Assembly: GCF_017876435.1 (NCBI RefSeq)
Contig: NZ_JAGIOA010000001.1
Location: 3,472,001 to 3,536,000 of the forward strand
Length of the DNA stretch: 64,000 bases
Source: Microbacterium phyllosphaerae
Lineage (GTDB): Bacteria; Actinomycetota; Actinomycetes; Actinomycetales; Microbacteriaceae
Direction of reading: 5' to 3'
This document shows positions 17,819 to 25,837 of the stretch, piece after piece. How positions within the stretch are numbered: position 1 is the first letter of the stretch; the number at the start of each line of letters is the position of its first letter. A model generated the notes under the pieces. The model was given only the letters and a program-made list of their open reading frames with translations, was not told where the DNA came from and ran no database searches. The translations under genes and the position numbers were made by a program.

Positions 17819-18907
17819 TCAGCGCCCCGGCACGAGCCCGATCCGCAGTGGTGCCCCCGGTGCGGATGCGGCGGTGATCGCCTCGTCGATCGCCGCCAGC
17901 TGTCGCACCTCGCCGACCGCGTCCGCGAACGGATAGGCGCGACCGCGGCCGGCGAGGAATCCCACCGCGTCGGCCAGCTCGGCGCCGGTGTAGTTGTGCA
18001 CCCCGGTCACGGTGACCAGTCGTCGCACGATACTCTCGGCGTCGACCGGCACAAGGTCTGCGGGAAACACGCTGCCCACGAGCACGACCGTCCCGCCGGT
18101 ACCCACGCCCGCGAGCGCCTCGGACACCGCATGGCCCGATGCCTCGATGACGACGTCAGGGTCACGGTCGAGCTGCGCCGCACCGAACCGTGCGGCGAGC
18201 GCGAGACGGTCGGGCGCGGGATCGAGCACCTCGACGGTCGCTCCGTGCTCGACGGCGATCGCCGCGGCCGAGAGTCCGACGAGACCCGCGCCATGGATGC
18301 GCACCGCTGCACCATCGAGGTCGTGGTCGCGCGCGGCGCGCGCCACGGCGGCCCAGGCGGTGGCGGTCGCGCACGAGGCGGGTGCGAGGACGGATGCCGG
18401 CAGCGACTCGGGCACCCGCACGATCGTCGTGCCCGCTCGCACCTGCACGTGGGTGCCGAAGGCACCGGTGAGATCGCCGTGCACGCCGACCCGATCATGG
18501 CCGTACTTGCCGAGCGTGCGGCACTTCTGCGTCAGTCCGCGTGCGCATCGATCGCACGTGCCGCACGAGATCGTCACCGACCACACGACACGGTCGCCGA
18601 TGCGCAGCGGCGTGCCGTCGACCGCGGTCGCCCCCGCGTCGCCCGTCGCGATCACGCGTCCCACGCTCTCGTGTCCGAGCACCAGCGGCACGGGAGCCGA
18701 TCGGCGCCCCTGCACGGTGTGCACGTCGGACCCGCAGATCGTCGACATCTCCACCGCCACGAGCACGTCGTGATCCGCCAGAGCGACGCCGGGAACCGCG
18801 ATCATCTCGTGCGCGTGCCCCTCGCCGATCCACACCATGGCGGTCGCGGCCGGGCGCAGGGTGACGTCACGGCGATGGCCGGGAGGACGGATCAGCAGCG
18901 TTCCCAT
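17819..18907 (-). CDS. zinc-dependent alcohol dehydrogenase of phosphonate clusters (TIGR03366-like)
   Basis: The 362-residue medium-chain dehydrogenase has a catalytic zinc site in STICGSDVHTVQG (about residue 58) and LGHESVGRV, a structural zinc site CGTCDRCARGLTQKC (about residues 115-129), and a nucleotide-binding fold VRIHGAGLVGLSAAAIA (about 208-225). A clade of such enzymes (HpnZ, TIGR03366) is repeatedly found in phosphonate operons. As the last gene of this operon it probably oxidises or reduces an alcohol/aldehyde formed from a phosphonate. The exact substrate is unknown. It is separated by 13 bases from the HAD gene. Confidence 0.8.
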   Translation of the reverse strand: MGTLLIRPPGHRRDVTLRPAATAMVWIGEGHAHEMIAVPGVALADHDVLVAVEMSTICGSDVHTVQGRRSAPVPLVLGHESVGRVIATGDAGATAVDGTPLRIGDRVVWSVTISCGTCDRCARGLTQKCRTLGKYGHDRVGVHGDLTGAFGTHVQVRAGTTIVRVPESLPASVLAPASCATATAWAAVARAARDHDLDGAAVRIHGAGLVGLSAAAIAVEHGATVEVLDPAPDRLALAARFGAAQLDRDPDVVIEASGHAVSEALAGVGTGGTVVLVGSVFPADLVPVDAESIVRRLVTVTGVHNYTGAELADAVGFLAGRGRAYPFADAVGEVRQLAAIDEAITAASAPGAPLRIGLVPGR

Positions 18908-18920
18908 GTCATCGCCCGAT

Positions 18921-19664
18921 TCAGACGGTCGCGACGAGAGGCAGCAGACCGCGCTCGGCGAGTGCGCCGTGGAGCCCGGTCACATCCGCGAGCACTGCGT
19001 CTGCTCCGGCATCCGTGAGCGCCCGGACGTCGTGGGCGCCGGTGAGCACACCCGCGACGAAACCGGCCCCCGCACGGCGACCGGATTCGACGTCGCTGAC
19101 GGTGTCGCCCGCGACCGCGACCGCGGCGACCGAGGAGGTCTGCGTGCGGATCAGCGCCGTCAGCACGAGGTCGGGCGCGGGGCGCCCTCGGCCGGCATCC
19201 ACCGGCGACAGCACCAGGTCGACGAGACCGCCCCAGCCCAGGCCGTCGATCAGCGCATCCCGGGTCACGGGCGCGAACCCGGTCGTGAGGACGACCGAGA
19301 GACCGGCATCCTTCAGACCCTGGATCGCATCCGCCGCACCGGGGATCTCGGTGACCCCCTGCTCCGCGACGATCTCCGCGTAGGCGCCCTCGAACGCGGC
19401 GGTGGCACGCTCGGCCGCGGCGCGGTCGCCCCCGGCGAGATACGTGAACACGTCGATCTTCGACTGCCCCATGGTCGCTCGCACGTGAGCGAGTGCGTCA
19501 TCCCACGGCATGCGATCAGCGACCCCGGTGCGCTCGGCGGCGCGCTGGAACGCGGTCTCGACGACCCCGTCATCGAGCACGGTGGTGCCGGCCATGTCGA
19601 GGACGACGAGTTCGAGTGCACGGGCCTCTTCGAGTGCGCGGCTCTCTTCTTGTGCAGCGGTCAT
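18921..19664 (-). CDS. phosphonatase-like HAD hydrolase (TIGR03351-like)
   Basis: The 247-residue HAD enzyme has nucleophile motif VLDMAGTTVLDDG (about residues 24-36), motif II TTGFAPVTRD (about 125) and the motif III/IV region GRPAPDLVL then AVAGDTVSDVESGRRAGAG. PhnX phosphonoacetaldehyde hydrolases have the same DxAGT start. TIGR03351 describes a sister group tied to FAD oxidoreductases in phosphonate clusters. The likely reaction is C-P bond hydrolysis of an aldehyde product of the FAD enzyme. The ATG at 19664 overlaps the stop of the preceding gene (ATGA) and is preceded by GGAAGGA; the longer reading frame was rejected. Confidence 0.85.
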   Translation of the reverse strand: MTAAQEESRALEEARALELVVLDMAGTTVLDDGVVETAFQRAAERTGVADRMPWDDALAHVRATMGQSKIDVFTYLAGGDRAAAERATAAFEGAYAEIVAEQGVTEIPGAADAIQGLKDAGLSVVLTTGFAPVTRDALIDGLGWGGLVDLVLSPVDAGRGRPAPDLVLTALIRTQTSSVAAVAVAGDTVSDVESGRRAGAGFVAGVLTGAHDVRALTDAGADAVLADVTGLHGALAERGLLPLVATV

Positions 19665-20845
19665 GATGATCCTTCCATTGCGGGTGCCCACCCGAAGGCG
19701 GCGGTGAGATTCTCTTCGGCGAGCCCCAGACCCGTGGTCATTCCGATGCCGGTGGTCGCGGCGAGCACCAGCACCCCCTCATCGCCCCTGTCGATGAGGA
19801 AGTCCTGTGCAGCCTTCGCGTAGACGCCCTGCCAGCGCTCCAGCACGCGGGGTGCCGGCATGTCGAACAGCGCTTCCGCCTCAGCCAGGAAGGCGGCGAA
19901 CGCGGCCTCCGGCTGGAACGGGTCGGGCGCGGTCGACGTGGAGTGCGAGTCGCCGATGATGAGGGTGCCGTCCGGCAGCTGCGTGTACATCTGGTTCAGG
20001 TCGAGGGCGGCGAGATCGGGGCGCTCCGCATGCAGCCTCTCTCTCAGAGCGGCCGTCGCGGGCCCGTCGGCGAAGCGTCCGTACCGCACGAGCGACCAGC
20101 CGGTCAGCAATGGCGCGGCCAGCGGATGCCGCAGCGTCACCGCCGCGCGCATCATGTCGAGCGCGCAGCGGACGACGCCGACGCGCTCGGCGACCTCGGG
20201 CAGCAGCTGGTCGATGTCGTGATTGACCGCGACGACGACGGCACCCGCCGTGATCGCGCCCCGGGTCGTGTCGACGCGTCCGCCCGAGACCGCGGTCACG
20301 GCTGTGCGGAAGCGGAACTCGACGCCCAGGTGCGAGAGGTGCCGGACGATCGCCGAGGCCGCGGCGCGCGGGTCGGTCTGCAGGTCGGTCTCGATGTGGG
20401 CTCCGCCCACCAGTCCCTCCGCACGCAGCGGCGCCAGTCGCAGCAGCTCGTCGGTCTCGAGCATCCGGATGCCACCCTCGGCCGCCGCGTGTTCGAGCAC
20501 CGCGACCTCGTCGGCATGACGGGCCGCGACCAGGGTGCCGGATTCGCGCAGCCAGAAGCCTGCGTCACGTGACAGGCGCAGCCACAGGTCGCGGGAGGCA
20601 TCCGCATAGCGGCGCGCCTCCCCCGCCTGTGCTCCGATGCAGAGGTGGCCGAAGTTGCGGATCGTCGCTCCGACCGGAGCATCCGCTCTGTCCACGACGA
20701 TGACGCTCAAGCCCCGACGCGCGGCCGCGTAGGCCGCCCCGAGGCCGACGATGCCCGAGCCGACGACGACGAGATCCGCCAAGCCTGCGGGGGTGCCTGC
20801 GGGGGTGCCTGCGGGGCTGCCTGCGGGCGTGCCTGCGGGGCTCAT
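19661..20845 (-). CDS. FAD-dependent oxidoreductase of phosphonate catabolism (TIGR03364-like)
   Basis: The 394-residue DAO-type flavoprotein has the dinucleotide motif LVVVGSGIVGLGAAYAAARR beginning near residue 24, NFGHLCIGAQ, and a C-terminal GIGMTTGLGLAEEN. TIGR03364 enzymes neighbour phosphonatase-like hydrolases and are proposed to oxidise an aminophosphonate to an aldehyde. The N-terminus is unusual: residues 2-21 are five PAG[TS]-type tetrapeptides coded by a 12-bp tandem repeat directly behind the start codon. The ATG overlaps the phnE stop as ATGA. The chemistry is known only by family inference. Confidence 0.85.
   Translation of the reverse strand: MSPAGTPAGSPAGTPAGTPAGLADLVVVGSGIVGLGAAYAAARRGLSVIVVDRADAPVGATIRNFGHLCIGAQAGEARRYADASRDLWLRLSRDAGFWLRESGTLVAARHADEVAVLEHAAAEGGIRMLETDELLRLAPLRAEGLVGGAHIETDLQTDPRAAASAIVRHLSHLGVEFRFRTAVTAVSGGRVDTTRGAITAGAVVVAVNHDIDQLLPEVAERVGVVRCALDMMRAAVTLRHPLAAPLLTGWSLVRYGRFADGPATAALRERLHAERPDLAALDLNQMYTQLPDGTLIIGDSHSTSTAPDPFQPEAAFAAFLAEAEALFDMPAPRVLERWQGVYAKAAQDFLIDRGDEGVLVLAATTGIGMTTGLGLAEENLTAAFGWAPAMEGSS
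20783..20842 (-). repeat. five 12-bp tandem repeats at the phnE/oxidoreductase junction
   Basis: GCCTGCGGGGGT (plus strand) and variants fill 20783-20842 in five units. They code for the Pro-Ala-Gly-Thr/Ser repeats at the oxidoreductase N-terminus and start exactly at the overlap of the phnE stop with the new ATG. Confidence 0.9.
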
Positions 20846-22602
20846 CGGAACACCTTGCGCATCCACATCGCGAGCCCTTCGACCACGAGCACCGTCACGA
20901 GGATCATCAGCACGATCGCGGTGACCGTCTCGTACCGCGATCCCTGGCTGGCATTGAGCAGGTAGTAGCCGACTCCGCCGCCGCCCACGATGCCGAGGAT
21001 CGTCGCCGCGCGGATGTTCGTGTCGAGCATGTAGAAGCTGTGCCCGATGAGCGCCTGCATGCCCTGCGGCACCGTGGCCGAGGCGTAGGTCTGCAGACGG
21101 GTGGCGCCCACAGCGCGGAGCGCGCGCTCAGGCCCGCGATCCACCTCCTCGAACGAGTCGGCGATGAGCTTTCCGAGCAGTCCGATACCGCCGATCGCCA
21201 GGGCGATGACGCCCGCCTGCGCCCCCAGCCCGGTGATCACGACGAGCACGATCGCGAGGATCAGCTCCGGGATCCCTCGGATGCCGACGAGCAGGAAGCG
21301 AGCGGCGCCGCGGGCGCCGGAGCTCGGTGCGACGTTGCTCGCGGCGAGGGAGCCGAGGATCAGCGAGGGCACCAGCGTGAGCACGGTGGCGGCGAGCGCG
21401 ATCGCGACGGTGTCGCGCATGGCGGCGATCATCGCCGACGCCTCGTAGCTGCCGAACGACGGCGGCCAGAACTTGGCGGCGACGTCGGGGAGCTTGCCCC
21501 AGAACGTGAAGAAGTCCATCCAGTTGATCTGGCTGACGATCACGCTGCCGATCACGACCAGCACCGCGATCACGACACCGGTCGTGTTGCGCACGCGCTC
21601 TGCCGTCCACGGCCGACGTACGGCCGCCCGGGGAGATGCCGCCCACGCGGGGCTGGTGCTCGCGGAGTCACTCACCCGGTCGCCGAGGCGGGGGTGGATG
21701 AGGCGATCGATCCACGAACGGGTCTGCTTCTGCTGTCCGAGCATCGCGCCGCGCACCATGCTCGAGATGATCTCCATCGCGACGCAGAGCAGGAAGATGA
21801 CCAGCGCGATGCCGAGACCCTCGCCGTAGTTGAGCGCCTTGAACGCATACGACATCTCGAGTCCGAGACCTGCGACGCCGACATAGCCGAGCACGACACT
21901 GCCACGGAGGTTGATGTCATTGCGGTGCAGGACGGTCGCGACCCAGCTCGGCAGCACCTGCGGCAGGATGCCCGAGGCGAACTCCTGCATCTTCGACCCG
22001 CCTGCCGCGCGGATCGCGAGGCGGGGCCCCTCGTCGATCTGCTCGATCGCATCGGCGAACATCTTCGAGATCATGCCGATCGAGTGGATGCCGATCGCGA
22101 GGATGCCGGGGAGAGTGCCGAGCGAGAACATCAGCACGAACGCCATCGCGAGCACCACATCGGGGAGCGCTCGGGTGAGCACCCCGACGAATCGCGCTGC
22201 GGCACGCCATCCGTTGCCCGGAGTCGTGTTCGATGCGGCGAGGTAGGCGATGGGCACCGACAACACGGCGGCGAGCAGCGTACCGACCAGCACCAGCCCG
22301 ACAGTGAGGGCGATCAGCCAGGCGAGATCCCCGGGTTCGGGAAATGTGAGCCCTCCGACGCGGGCCATGAAGTTCTCGGCATTGCCCCAGCTCTGCACCA
22401 TCGCCGGGATCGAGATGCCCACCTCGTCGACGGCCAGGATCCCGAGCGCGACGAGAACGAGCAACGTGAGCCCGGCGGCGATCCGCTCGGGCGAGATCGG
22501 GCGTCGGGGAGCGCGATCGGCGACGGTCGCTGATGCCGAGCCCGCGCCGCGGGTGGCGTCGCGTGCCGGCCGTGCGGCCGGTGGGCCGGAGAGCAGGGTC
22601 AC
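20842..22602 (-). CDS. phnE: phosphonate ABC transporter permease, fused PhnE1-PhnE2
   Basis: The 586-residue protein contains two complete PhnE-type permease domains. The first (about 40-300) has its coupling helix in DEGPRLAIRAAGGSKMQEFA, the second (about 330-580) in DRGPERALRAVGATRLQTYA; each is followed by a stretch of membrane helices. Most organisms encode these as one homodimeric or two separate permeases, so the fusion guarantees a 1:1 heterodimer. The GTG at 22602 was chosen because it overlaps the phnC stop as GTGA; the long frame further upstream lies inside phnC. It works with PhnC and PhnD to import organophosphonates. Confidence 0.92.
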   Translation of the reverse strand: MTLLSGPPAARPARDATRGAGSASATVADRAPRRPISPERIAAGLTLLVLVALGILAVDEVGISIPAMVQSWGNAENFMARVGGLTFPEPGDLAWLIALTVGLVLVGTLLAAVLSVPIAYLAASNTTPGNGWRAAARFVGVLTRALPDVVLAMAFVLMFSLGTLPGILAIGIHSIGMISKMFADAIEQIDEGPRLAIRAAGGSKMQEFASGILPQVLPSWVATVLHRNDINLRGSVVLGYVGVAGLGLEMSYAFKALNYGEGLGIALVIFLLCVAMEIISSMVRGAMLGQQKQTRSWIDRLIHPRLGDRVSDSASTSPAWAASPRAAVRRPWTAERVRNTTGVVIAVLVVIGSVIVSQINWMDFFTFWGKLPDVAAKFWPPSFGSYEASAMIAAMRDTVAIALAATVLTLVPSLILGSLAASNVAPSSGARGAARFLLVGIRGIPELILAIVLVVITGLGAQAGVIALAIGGIGLLGKLIADSFEEVDRGPERALRAVGATRLQTYASATVPQGMQALIGHSFYMLDTNIRAATILGIVGGGGVGYYLLNASQGSRYETVTAIVLMILVTVLVVEGLAMWMRKVFR

Positions 22603-23471
22603 GAGACGCGCGCCTTCTCGGTCAGCACGGCGTCGATCTCGGACGCGTCGACGACGACATCCGTGGTGATGTCGGTGAGCTCGGCCCGCACGGCCTGGAT
22701 TTCGGCGGTCGTCGTGGCGACGCGGCCGTAGATCTCCATGACCTCGGCCTTGGTGAGGTCGGTGGTGGGGGTGTCGAGCACGATCTCGCCGTGACGGAGC
22801 CCCACGATACGGTCGGCCCACGAGATCGCGAGGTCGACCTGGTGCAGGCTGCAGACCACCGTGAGCCCCTCATCGGCGGCGATCTCGCGGATCAGCGCCA
22901 TCACCTGATCGCTGGACTCGGGGTCGAGAGAGGCGACGGGCTCGTCGGCGAGCAGGATGTCGGGCTTCTGCATGAGCGCTCGCGCGATCGCGACCCGCTG
23001 CTGCTGACCACCCGAGAGGGTGTCGCTGCGCTGGTAAGCACGGTCGAGCAGGCCGACGCGGTCGAGGTGCCCGAGCGCCCGCAGCTTCGCGGCTTTCGAG
23101 TAGCCCCACAGGCCGAGACGCGGGCCCCTGACCTCGGAGAGGGAGCCGGTGAGCACGTTCTCGAGAACGGTGAGCGAGGGCACGAGCTCGAACTGCTGGA
23201 AGATGAAGCCCACGCGGCTACGGAGCGTGCGCAGCGCCCTGCCCCTCAGGGCCGGCACCTGGGAGCCCAGCACCTCGATGTCACCGGAGGTCGGAGTCTC
23301 GAGTCCGTCGAGATGGCGGAGCAGCGTCGACTTGCCCGAACCGGAGAGTCCGAGCAGCACGACGATCTCGCCGCGTGACACCTGCAGCGACACATCCTTG
23401 AGTGCCGTCGTCGAACCGAAGTTCTTGGTCACGCCCGCCAGGCGGATCAGGGCATCGGATGCCGCATTCAT
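22599..23471 (-). CDS. phnC: phosphonate ABC transporter ATP-binding protein
   Basis: The 290-residue ABC ATPase has Walker A GLSGSGKST (about residue 41), Q-loop FIFQQFELVPSLTVLENV, signature LSGGQQQRVAIARAL (about 155), Walker B ILLADEPVASLDP and switch His in VVCSLHQVDLAISWADR. The sequence after the Q-loop (GSLSEVRGPR) is typical of PhnC. An extra acidic tail of about 45 residues extends beyond the usual ATPase end. It energises uptake through the fused PhnE. Confidence 0.93.
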   Translation of the reverse strand: MNAASDALIRLAGVTKNFGSTTALKDVSLQVSRGEIVVLLGLSGSGKSTLLRHLDGLETPTSGDIEVLGSQVPALRGRALRTLRSRVGFIFQQFELVPSLTVLENVLTGSLSEVRGPRLGLWGYSKAAKLRALGHLDRVGLLDRAYQRSDTLSGGQQQRVAIARALMQKPDILLADEPVASLDPESSDQVMALIREIAADEGLTVVCSLHQVDLAISWADRIVGLRHGEIVLDTPTTDLTKAEVMEIYGRVATTTAEIQAVRAELTDITTDVVVDASEIDAVLTEKARVS

Positions 23472-23555
23472 TGCATTCTCTCCAGTGGTGCGTCGTGTTC
23501 GGGTGTGCGGTGCTCGGTTGTTCGTCGTGCGGGGGCGATGCGCGTGGCTGCGGGT

Positions 23556-23606
23556 GAGTGCCCTTCGTCTCTCGCCGCTGCTGCGAAGATGCGACGAAGG
23601 GCGCTC
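23556..23606 (-). other. intercistronic hairpin between phnD and phnC
   Basis: Arms at 23556-23569 (GAGTGCCCTTCGTC) and 23593-23606 (GACGAAGGGCGCTC) pair over 14 bases with a single mismatch, separated by a 23-base loop. It lies in the 164-base gap after phnD. Such hairpins often protect the upstream mRNA or partly terminate it, giving more binding protein than transporter; no U-run follows, so a stabiliser is more likely than a terminator. Confidence 0.65.
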
Positions 23607-23635
23607 GAACCCGACCGGCGTTCAGTGGTCGGGGA

Positions 23636-24565
23636 TCAGCCCTGGCACTGCTCCGCTTCGGTCTCCTTGCAGATGTCGCGGATCAGGTCGTAGTACGCAT
23701 CGTCGACCGGCTTCGTGGCGTAGAAGACGCTGCGGAAGGCGTCGGTGTCGGCGCTGTCGATACCGGCGGCGATGATGTCGTCGATCGTGATCTCGGAGAG
23801 CCCGTCGATGAGCTTCTTCGAGACGTCATCCGGAAGCGTCGAGGAGTAGACGAGCGGAGCGCCCGGGACCATGGTCTCGTCGATGACCTTCACGGCATCC
23901 GACTTCTCGACCTCGGAGTCTTCGGCGAAGCCGACCTCGCACTCGACTCCCTCGCCGACCTTCTGCACACTCACGTCGTGCTTGCCCGCGAAGACGGGGG
24001 TGATGTCGGTCTTGGGGTCGATACCCGCCTCGAGCAGGTTGTATGACGGGAAGAGGTAGCCCGACGTCGACGACGGGTCGACGAAGCAGACCTTCTTGCC
24101 CTTGAAGTCCTCGATGCTCGAGATGTCGCTGTCGGCGGGGACGATCGCCTGGGAGTAGTAGCCGGGCTCCTGGCCCTCTTCGGTCACGATCGACGAGATC
24201 GGCGTGAGCTTCGCGCCGTTGTTCGTCGCGGTGACGTAGGTGAAGCCCGAGAACGAGGCGACGTCGACCTTGCCGGCGACGGCGGCCTCGATGAGAGCCG
24301 CGTAGTCGGTGGACTCGTGGTACTCGACGGTCTTGCCGGTGATCTCGGCGATGTAGTCCATGAGCGGCTGATAGTTCGTCTCGGTGTCGACCGAGTCGGG
24401 CACGACGCCGAAGACGAGGGTGTTCTCGTCGACGGCGAAGCCGCTGGTGGCGGACGACTCGTCAGCACCGGCACTGCCGGTTGCCTCGGCGGTGCCGGAA
24501 CAGGCGGCGAGGCCGAGCGCGAGGATCGCGGCGCCGGCGAGTACGGGGAGAGCGCGGAGCTTCAT
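23636..24565 (-). CDS. phnD: phosphonate ABC transporter substrate-binding lipoprotein
   Basis: The 309-residue lipoprotein has an N-terminal signal peptide ending in the lipobox LAAC at about residue 21, then a Ser/Ala/Glu linker. The mature PhnD-like fold begins TLVFGVVPDSVDTETNYQP, with VDVASFSGFTYV and KVCFVDPSSTSGYLFPS as binding-cleft segments. PhnD proteins bind 2-aminoethylphosphonate and related compounds outside the membrane. It is the first gene of the six-gene operon, so regulation acts on its promoter. Confidence 0.93.
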   Translation of the reverse strand: MKLRALPVLAGAAILALGLAACSGTAEATGSAGADESSATSGFAVDENTLVFGVVPDSVDTETNYQPLMDYIAEITGKTVEYHESTDYAALIEAAVAGKVDVASFSGFTYVTATNNGAKLTPISSIVTEEGQEPGYYSQAIVPADSDISSIEDFKGKKVCFVDPSSTSGYLFPSYNLLEAGIDPKTDITPVFAGKHDVSVQKVGEGVECEVGFAEDSEVEKSDAVKVIDETMVPGAPLVYSSTLPDDVSKKLIDGLSEITIDDIIAAGIDSADTDAFRSVFYATKPVDDAYYDLIRDICKETEAEQCQG

Positions 24566-24635
24566 GAGGACCTTTCAGAGTGGGAGGGGTGATCCAGAAG
24601 CCACTCTGACAGCCCGAAGCGGGAGATATATACCT

Positions 24636-24649
24636 AACTCGGCAGAGTT
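24636..24649. promoter_or_regulatory. inverted repeat in the phnD promoter, candidate GntR operator
   Basis: AACTC-GGCA-GAGTT is a perfect 5+5 inverted repeat, followed on the minus strand by an AT-rich TATATAT stretch (24625-24632) that would serve as the phnD -10. A repressor bound here would block the operon. Assignment to the adjacent GntR/UTRA protein is inference from position. Confidence 0.5.
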
Positions 24650-24723
24650 CAGCGTTCGTTCATCCGAGGTTTTCCGGGATGAACACGGTCAGAACATGCG
24701 AACATCCAGGGTGGTTGCCCAAG

Positions 24724-24729
24724 TAGTAT
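24724..24729 (+). promoter_or_regulatory. -10 box TAGTAT of the GntR gene
   Basis: TAGTAT is followed by six bases and the GTG at 24736, the leaderless arrangement seen elsewhere in the window. Confidence 0.6.
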
Positions 24730-24735
24730 GCCTAT

Positions 24736-25479
24736 GTGGCCGAAGCTGTATACACCCAGATCGCTGACGACCTGCGTGCCCGGATCGCGGAGGGCACTCT
24801 GCGCCCCGGCGATGACGTTCCCACGGAGTCGGAACTCGCCGACCGGTGGCACACCTCGCGTGGCCCGATCCGCAATGCGCTGGCCGCGCTGCGGAGTGAA
24901 GGCCTCATCGAGACGGGTCGCGGTCGTCCGGCTCGCGTCGTCGCCCGCAAGGCGAGTCAGGCCGTCGACATGTCGGTCCCGTTCACTCGCTGGGCCCGCG
25001 AACTCGGGGTCACGCCGGGTGCGCAGACCCAGGAACTGAGCCTGCGTCGCGCCGGCGATCGCGCCGAGATGCTCGGCGTCGCTCCCGACGACACGATCGT
25101 GAGCGTCGTGCGTCTGCGGCTGCTCGACGGCAGGCCGACGATGCTCGAGCGACTCTTCTACACGGAGGCCGTCGGACGACGACTGTTCGACGTGGACCCC
25201 GACGAGATCTCGATCACCGAGTACCTGGGCTCGGTCGGGCATCCGATCGTGGGACTGCAGCATCAGATCGACGCGGTCGCGGCGGACGAGCAGGATGCTG
25301 CGCTACTGCGCGTGCCGCAGGGGACGCCGATCCTTCGGTTGAGCAGGATCTCCAGAGACGCGGACGGGCACATCTTCGAAGCGTCGGAAGACCGGTACCT
25401 CAGCGAGGTCGTGCGCTTCACGGTCGCCGCATCCGGGATATCGACGGACGGCCACTACATGCGTGCGGTGGGCGGGTAG
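24736..25479 (+). CDS. GntR family regulator with UTRA domain (PhnF-like)
   Basis: The 247-residue protein has a winged helix at residues 5-72 (YTQIADDLRARIAEG, then TESELADRWHTSRGPIRNAL) and a UTRA effector domain at about 90-240 (DTIVSVVRLRLLDGRPTMLERLFY, ending in FEASEDRYLSEVVRF). HutC/PhnF-type regulators sense small metabolites and usually repress the adjacent uptake operon. It is divergent from phnD with a 170-base gap that holds a palindrome. Control of the phosphonate operon is therefore likely; the effector is unknown. Confidence 0.88.
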   Translation: MAEAVYTQIADDLRARIAEGTLRPGDDVPTESELADRWHTSRGPIRNALAALRSEGLIETGRGRPARVVARKASQAVDMSVPFTRWARELGVTPGAQTQELSLRRAGDRAEMLGVAPDDTIVSVVRLRLLDGRPTMLERLFYTEAVGRRLFDVDPDEISITEYLGSVGHPIVGLQHQIDAVAADEQDAALLRVPQGTPILRLSRISRDADGHIFEASEDRYLSEVVRFTVAASGISTDGHYMRAVGG

Positions 25480-25837
25480 AGCCGTAGGACCGGCACTGCC
25501 GGACGGCTGCACGCCGTCGCGCCGAATCCGACGTCCGTCTCCGGGACGCTGGGCTGCGGGCAGCTGGCTTCGACTCCTTGGGGAGGAGAGAAGCCGATCG
25601 CGAGCGCGATGGGGATCAGATTCCAAGGACCGCGCTCGCGATCACAGCGCTGGGGATGCGCTATTTCTGGGGTATACCCAATGTAAGCGCCCGGCTACAC
25701 CATCGAACACGGTCTATAGTCGAGATCTCACATAGACCTTTGTCTAGGATTCCGCTCGTGAAGCCCGGAATTCCGCGGATCTCGGATTGGATACCGGTAT
25801 TCCGCGACCGCGATGGGAGATCGTACGGGGTGCCGTG
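25480..25837. other. convergent intergenic stretch with several palindromes, no gene seen
   Basis: This 358-base gap lies between two convergent genes. It contains three short perfect or near-perfect palindromes: GGGTATACCC at 25670-25679, TAGAC-CTTT-GTCTA at 25733-25746 and ATACCGGTAT at 25791-25800, plus a -10-like TATAGT near 25715. Base composition from 25650 to 25760 is less GC-rich than the genes around it. No reading frame on either strand shows host-like codon use. It may hold terminators or a small RNA; nothing decides this. Confidence 0.45.

Noticed and set aside
25480..25837. Plus-strand frames covering the gap after the GntR gene
   Set aside because: They are short or continue antisense into the kinase gene and show no protein-like composition.
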